Origin: Deltaproteobacteria bacterium
GTDB taxonomy: Bacteria > Desulfobacterota > DSM-4660 > Desulfatiglandales > Desulfatiglandaceae
Direction of reading: 5' to 3'
NCBI GenBank assembly: GCA_021159525.1
Contig: JAGHEC010000097.1
Location: 1 to 8,072 of the forward strand
Length of the DNA: 8,072 nt
Shown here: positions 6,556 through 8,072 of the stretch, piece after piece
Layout of the letters: every line of letters begins with the position of its first letter
Position numbering within the stretch: position 1 is the stretch's first letter
Translations under genes and position numbers: made by a program
The notes under the pieces: generated by a model
Told to the model about the DNA's origin: nothing
Database searches by the model: none
The model's input: only the letters and a program-made list of their open reading frames with translations

Positions 6556-6727
6556 TAGCTTCCATCCATAAATGGCCTTTTTGCGCAATCTCTGCGTCAA
6601 TCTGCGGGATTTCTTGCCTGGCTGTGCGGGGCACGCAGACAGGTGCGGCGTACTACGGTACGCCTCCGCGTAATCCCTTGATTTCCTTGATCTTGCACAA
6701 AAATTCTCACTTATGGACCGGAAACTG
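6556..6727. repeat. Second, unrelated long imperfect inverted repeat (about 170 bp)
   Basis: The left end (6556-6588, beginning TAGCTTCCATCCATAAATGG and ending TTGCGCAA) is an imperfect reverse complement of the right end (6693-6727, from TTGCACAAAAA through CTTATGGACCGGAAACTG). Similarity continues inward to GGGATT/AATCCC (6607-6612 and 6672-6677). The centre carries a perfect hairpin, GGCGTAC-TACG-GTACGCC (6647-6664), and another, GTGC-GGG-GCAC (about 6624-6634). No sizeable ORF fits it. The organisation suggests a dispersed structured repeat or a degraded non-autonomous element. Only one copy lies in this window, so mobility cannot be shown, and no flanking duplication is evident. Positions 6728-6813, between it and the J-domain gene, hold nothing I can name. 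Confidence 0.55.
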
Positions 6728-6813
6728 ACCGGCGCCCATAATCTATTTGTGGATGGGCATCAGGGTAGCACACATGCCCTGGCTCCTTCAATACTTTCAG
6801 CCAAGATCTGCGA

Positions 6814-7365
6814 TTATCTTCCTCTCCCTCGACCCATTCCTTTGCCGCGTCGCATGCCGCGGCCCATGGGGCCTCGCCTCCCCATGGGTCTTCCTGCACC
6901 CATGCGGCTGTTCCGGCCGAGTCTCTGTGGGGAACCGCGGGAATAAGGGGCGGTCCCGGAACCGGGGAGGGCTGCGCTCTCCCCGAGGCTGCGGAGAAGA
7001 TCCGAGATGCGGGACCAGACGGCCGATAGAACCCCGGTTGGTGTTCTTTCAGGGGCTTCGGGTTGTGCCGTCTCATCCCTGTCGGCAGAGGCCTCAGCAT
7101 ATTTGGGGCCTTCTCCCGGTCGGGGCTGCTGCCTCCTCTCAAGCCCGGTAATGCCCTCGGGGCGCGTGTACAGATAAGAAAGGAGCGCTTCATAGGCCCC
7201 ATTGATCTGCTTGAGCTTTTCCTCGGCCTTCTGCTTGAGCCTCGCATTGTGGGAGACCCGGTCCGGGTGCCAGATATTGACCAGGTCCTTGTAGGCCTGT
7301 TTCACCTCATCGGCTGAGGCCCCTGGTTTCAGGTCAAGAATCTCGTAGCAGGATTTGATATCCAT
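6814..7365 (-). CDS. Small J-domain (DnaJ-like) protein with Arg/Gly/Met-rich tail
   Basis: This is a 183-residue protein. Residues 1-65 form a J domain: CYEILDLKPGASADEVKQAY, the essential HPD tripeptide at 33-35 (IWHPDRV), and a basic helix III ending INGAYEALLSYL. J domains stimulate the ATPase of an Hsp70 (DnaK) partner. There is no Gly/Phe region, zinc-finger or substrate domain of canonical DnaJ, so this is a class C (type III) J protein. The middle (about 70-150) is low-complexity, and the last 30 residues are almost entirely Arg, Gly, Met and Pro, ending GRGRGR. Such a tail could bind nucleic acid or anionic membranes (inference). ATG 7365 is preceded by GGAG at six bases; an in-frame ATG at 7371 would put the GGAG directly against it. 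It follows the TrmO-like gene by 50 bp, in the same direction. Confidence 0.8.
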   Translation of the reverse strand: MDIKSCYEILDLKPGASADEVKQAYKDLVNIWHPDRVSHNARLKQKAEEKLKQINGAYEALLSYLYTRPEGITGLERRQQPRPGEGPKYAEASADRDETAQPEAPERTPTGVLSAVWSRISDLLRSLGESAALPGSGTAPYSRGSPQRLGRNSRMGAGRPMGRRGPMGRGMRRGKGMGRGRGR

Positions 7366-7415
7366 AGCCATCTCCGGCAGTGTATTCGCATGAATGTGGA
7401 AGAAGGATGCAGGCC

Positions 7416-7928
7416 TCACCTTCCCGGCCATTTCAGCTTGATATCCAGCACAGGCGTGCCGTTGACAGCGTCAAGGCCTTCCACGATCAGGGTTGTCCCT
7501 TCAACGCCTATCAGACGCACGTCCTGGATCCCGATCTTGGAGAGCCTGTCCGGCGTCCGGGAAGCAAATACCCCCACTTCCTTGCCGTCCACCCCGCGCC
7601 TGAACCTGGACTTCACGGGCCGTGCCTTATGCAGGTAATAGACAATGGTGAGGCTGTGTTCCTCTTCCAGTTTGTACATGAACCGTTTTTGCGAGGGAAA
7701 GAGCTCGATCCTTGCTCTCTCGGCTTTTCCTTTGGTCCCAAAATCCGTGGCGTCCCGCTCAAGCTGGTTGTCGACAAATCCGATGGGGTAGATCCGAACC
7801 GGCTTTACATCTCCATACAGGCACCGTCGGCAGACATTCCGGCTGTCGATTACAAAGATTTCCCCTTCCCTGCACGTAGCCCCGCATTCGGCACAAATGC
7901 TGTTTGGCGAATCTGTCCTTGCTGAATT
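7416..7928 (-). CDS. TrmO/TsaA-family protein with N-terminal zinc ribbon; start codon missing or frameshifted
   Basis: The open frame encodes 170 residues. The C-terminal two thirds match the TrmO (TsaA/YaeB) family: YPIGFVDN, GVFASRTPDRLSKIG, then VEGLDAVNGTPVLDIK. TrmO methylates N6 of t6A37 in tRNA-Thr using S-adenosylmethionine. The family's RPNPIG appears here as RLSKIG, so catalysis is uncertain. The N-terminus adds cysteines C12, C15, C19, C33 and C36 (CAEC...CRRC), a likely zinc ribbon. The oddity is that this frame has no ATG, GTG or TTG before residue 84 (ATG 7679), which would cut off the ribbon and part of the TrmO domain. Choices are a rare ATT start (7898), or a +1 frame start at GTG 7932 (continuing KFSKDRFAKQH) joined by a one-base indel near 7898, or loss of the true start when R4 inserted. 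Coordinates give the whole open frame after the upstream stop. Confidence 0.68.
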   Translation of the reverse strand, partial: NSARTDSPNSICAECGATCREGEIFVIDSRNVCRRCLYGDVKPVRIYPIGFVDNQLERDATDFGTKGKAERARIELFPSQKRFMYKLEEEHSLTIVYYLHKARPVKSRFRRGVDGKEVGVFASRTPDRLSKIGIQDVRLIGVEGTTLIVEGLDAVNGTPVLDIKLKWPGR

Positions 7929-7938
7929 TCACTAAAAC

Positions 7939-8067
7939 GCAATAGCTCAATGAACAGGGGCAGAAGGGTTTTTCTGACGCGACCGGCCCGGAGACCCGGA
8001 GCGGAAGAAAAATTCTTCTGCCCCGGCACCAGGTTCGCAGTTATCCCCCTAATTATTGAGGTGATAC
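7939..8067. mobile_element. 129-bp palindromic MITE, copy R4
   Basis: Left terminal repeat GCAATAGCTCAAT (7939-7951). The right terminal repeat (8055-8067) reads GTATCACCTCAAT in reverse complement. The stem arms 7957-7975 and 8006-8024 are identical in sequence to those of R3. The right-hand 43 bases also nearly match R3, so R3 and R4 are the closest pair. The centre differs slightly (GGCCCGGAGACCCGG). The left flank is ACTAAAAC, and only five bases of right flank remain before the window edge. They do not match it, so a target duplication is not supported here. The element ends seven bases before a GTG that could start the adjacent TrmO-like gene. Confidence 0.82.
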
Positions 8068-8072
8068 AAGAA

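Noticed and set aside
6711..7247. Minus-strand frame of 178 codons overlapping the J-domain gene
   Set aside because: It is in another frame of the same strand and its composition is low-complexity. The J-domain frame carries the HPD motif and a ribosome site.
7931..8072. Target duplication around R4
   Set aside because: The left flank ACTAAAAC does not match the five remaining right-flank bases AAGAA. The window ends too early to decide.
1..8072. CRISPR array or tandem repeats
   Set aside because: The repeated units are dispersed by 1.4 to 3.9 kb, with target duplications and genes between them. There are no regular short spacers.

Overview
The window reads as a gene-dense chromosomal segment of a moderately GC-rich Gram-negative bacterium. 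A Desulfobacterota/deltaproteobacterial source is my best guess. It rests on protein style: an endonuclease-type MutL, an exported zinc phospholipase C-like protein, lipoproteins and structured dispersed repeats. No rRNA or other phylogenetic marker is present to prove it. Every supported gene lies on the minus strand, so transcription runs from high to low coordinates.

Layout in the direction of transcription. (1) 8067-7939: a 129-bp palindromic mobile element (copy R4). (2) 7928-6814: a TrmO/TsaA-like protein with an N-terminal zinc ribbon but no normal start codon, then a small J-domain protein with an Arg/Gly/Met-rich tail. (3) 6727-6556: a second, unrelated long inverted-repeat sequence, with element copy R3 (6540-6413) next to it. 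(4) 6267-2666: a compact operon of exported zinc-dependent phospholipase C-like protein, mutL and miaA. (5) 2680-2553: copy R2, which overlaps the 3' end of miaA. (6) 2451-148: a TPR lipoprotein, an exported FlgT/LPP20-like protein and pgsA (phosphatidylglycerophosphate synthase), tightly packed and overlapping. (7) 134-1: copy R1, diverged and cut by the window edge.

The main find is the repeat family. Two copies (R2, R3) are exactly 128 bp and are flanked by perfect 8-bp direct repeats (CAAGAACC and AGTTTGGC). They have about 13-bp terminal inverted repeats beginning GTAA/GTAT/GCAT and enclose a 19-bp arm stem-loop. This is the anatomy of a non-autonomous transposable element (MITE). An 8-bp target duplication and GTAA-type ends suggest mobilisation by an IS66-family transposase (inference). 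All four copies lie at gene or operon borders in the same orientation. R2 supplies the last codons and stop of miaA. R3 places a -35-like hexamer at promoter distance from a TATAAA upstream of the phospholipase-mutL-miaA operon. R4 abuts the start-less TrmO-like gene.

Functionally the window joins two tRNA position-37 modification activities (MiaA prenylation and a TrmO-like protein), mismatch repair (MutL), anionic phospholipid synthesis (PgsA) and several envelope proteins (TPR lipoprotein, FlgT-like protein, phospholipase C-like protein). I see no CRISPR array, tRNA, rRNA, phage or defence operon.
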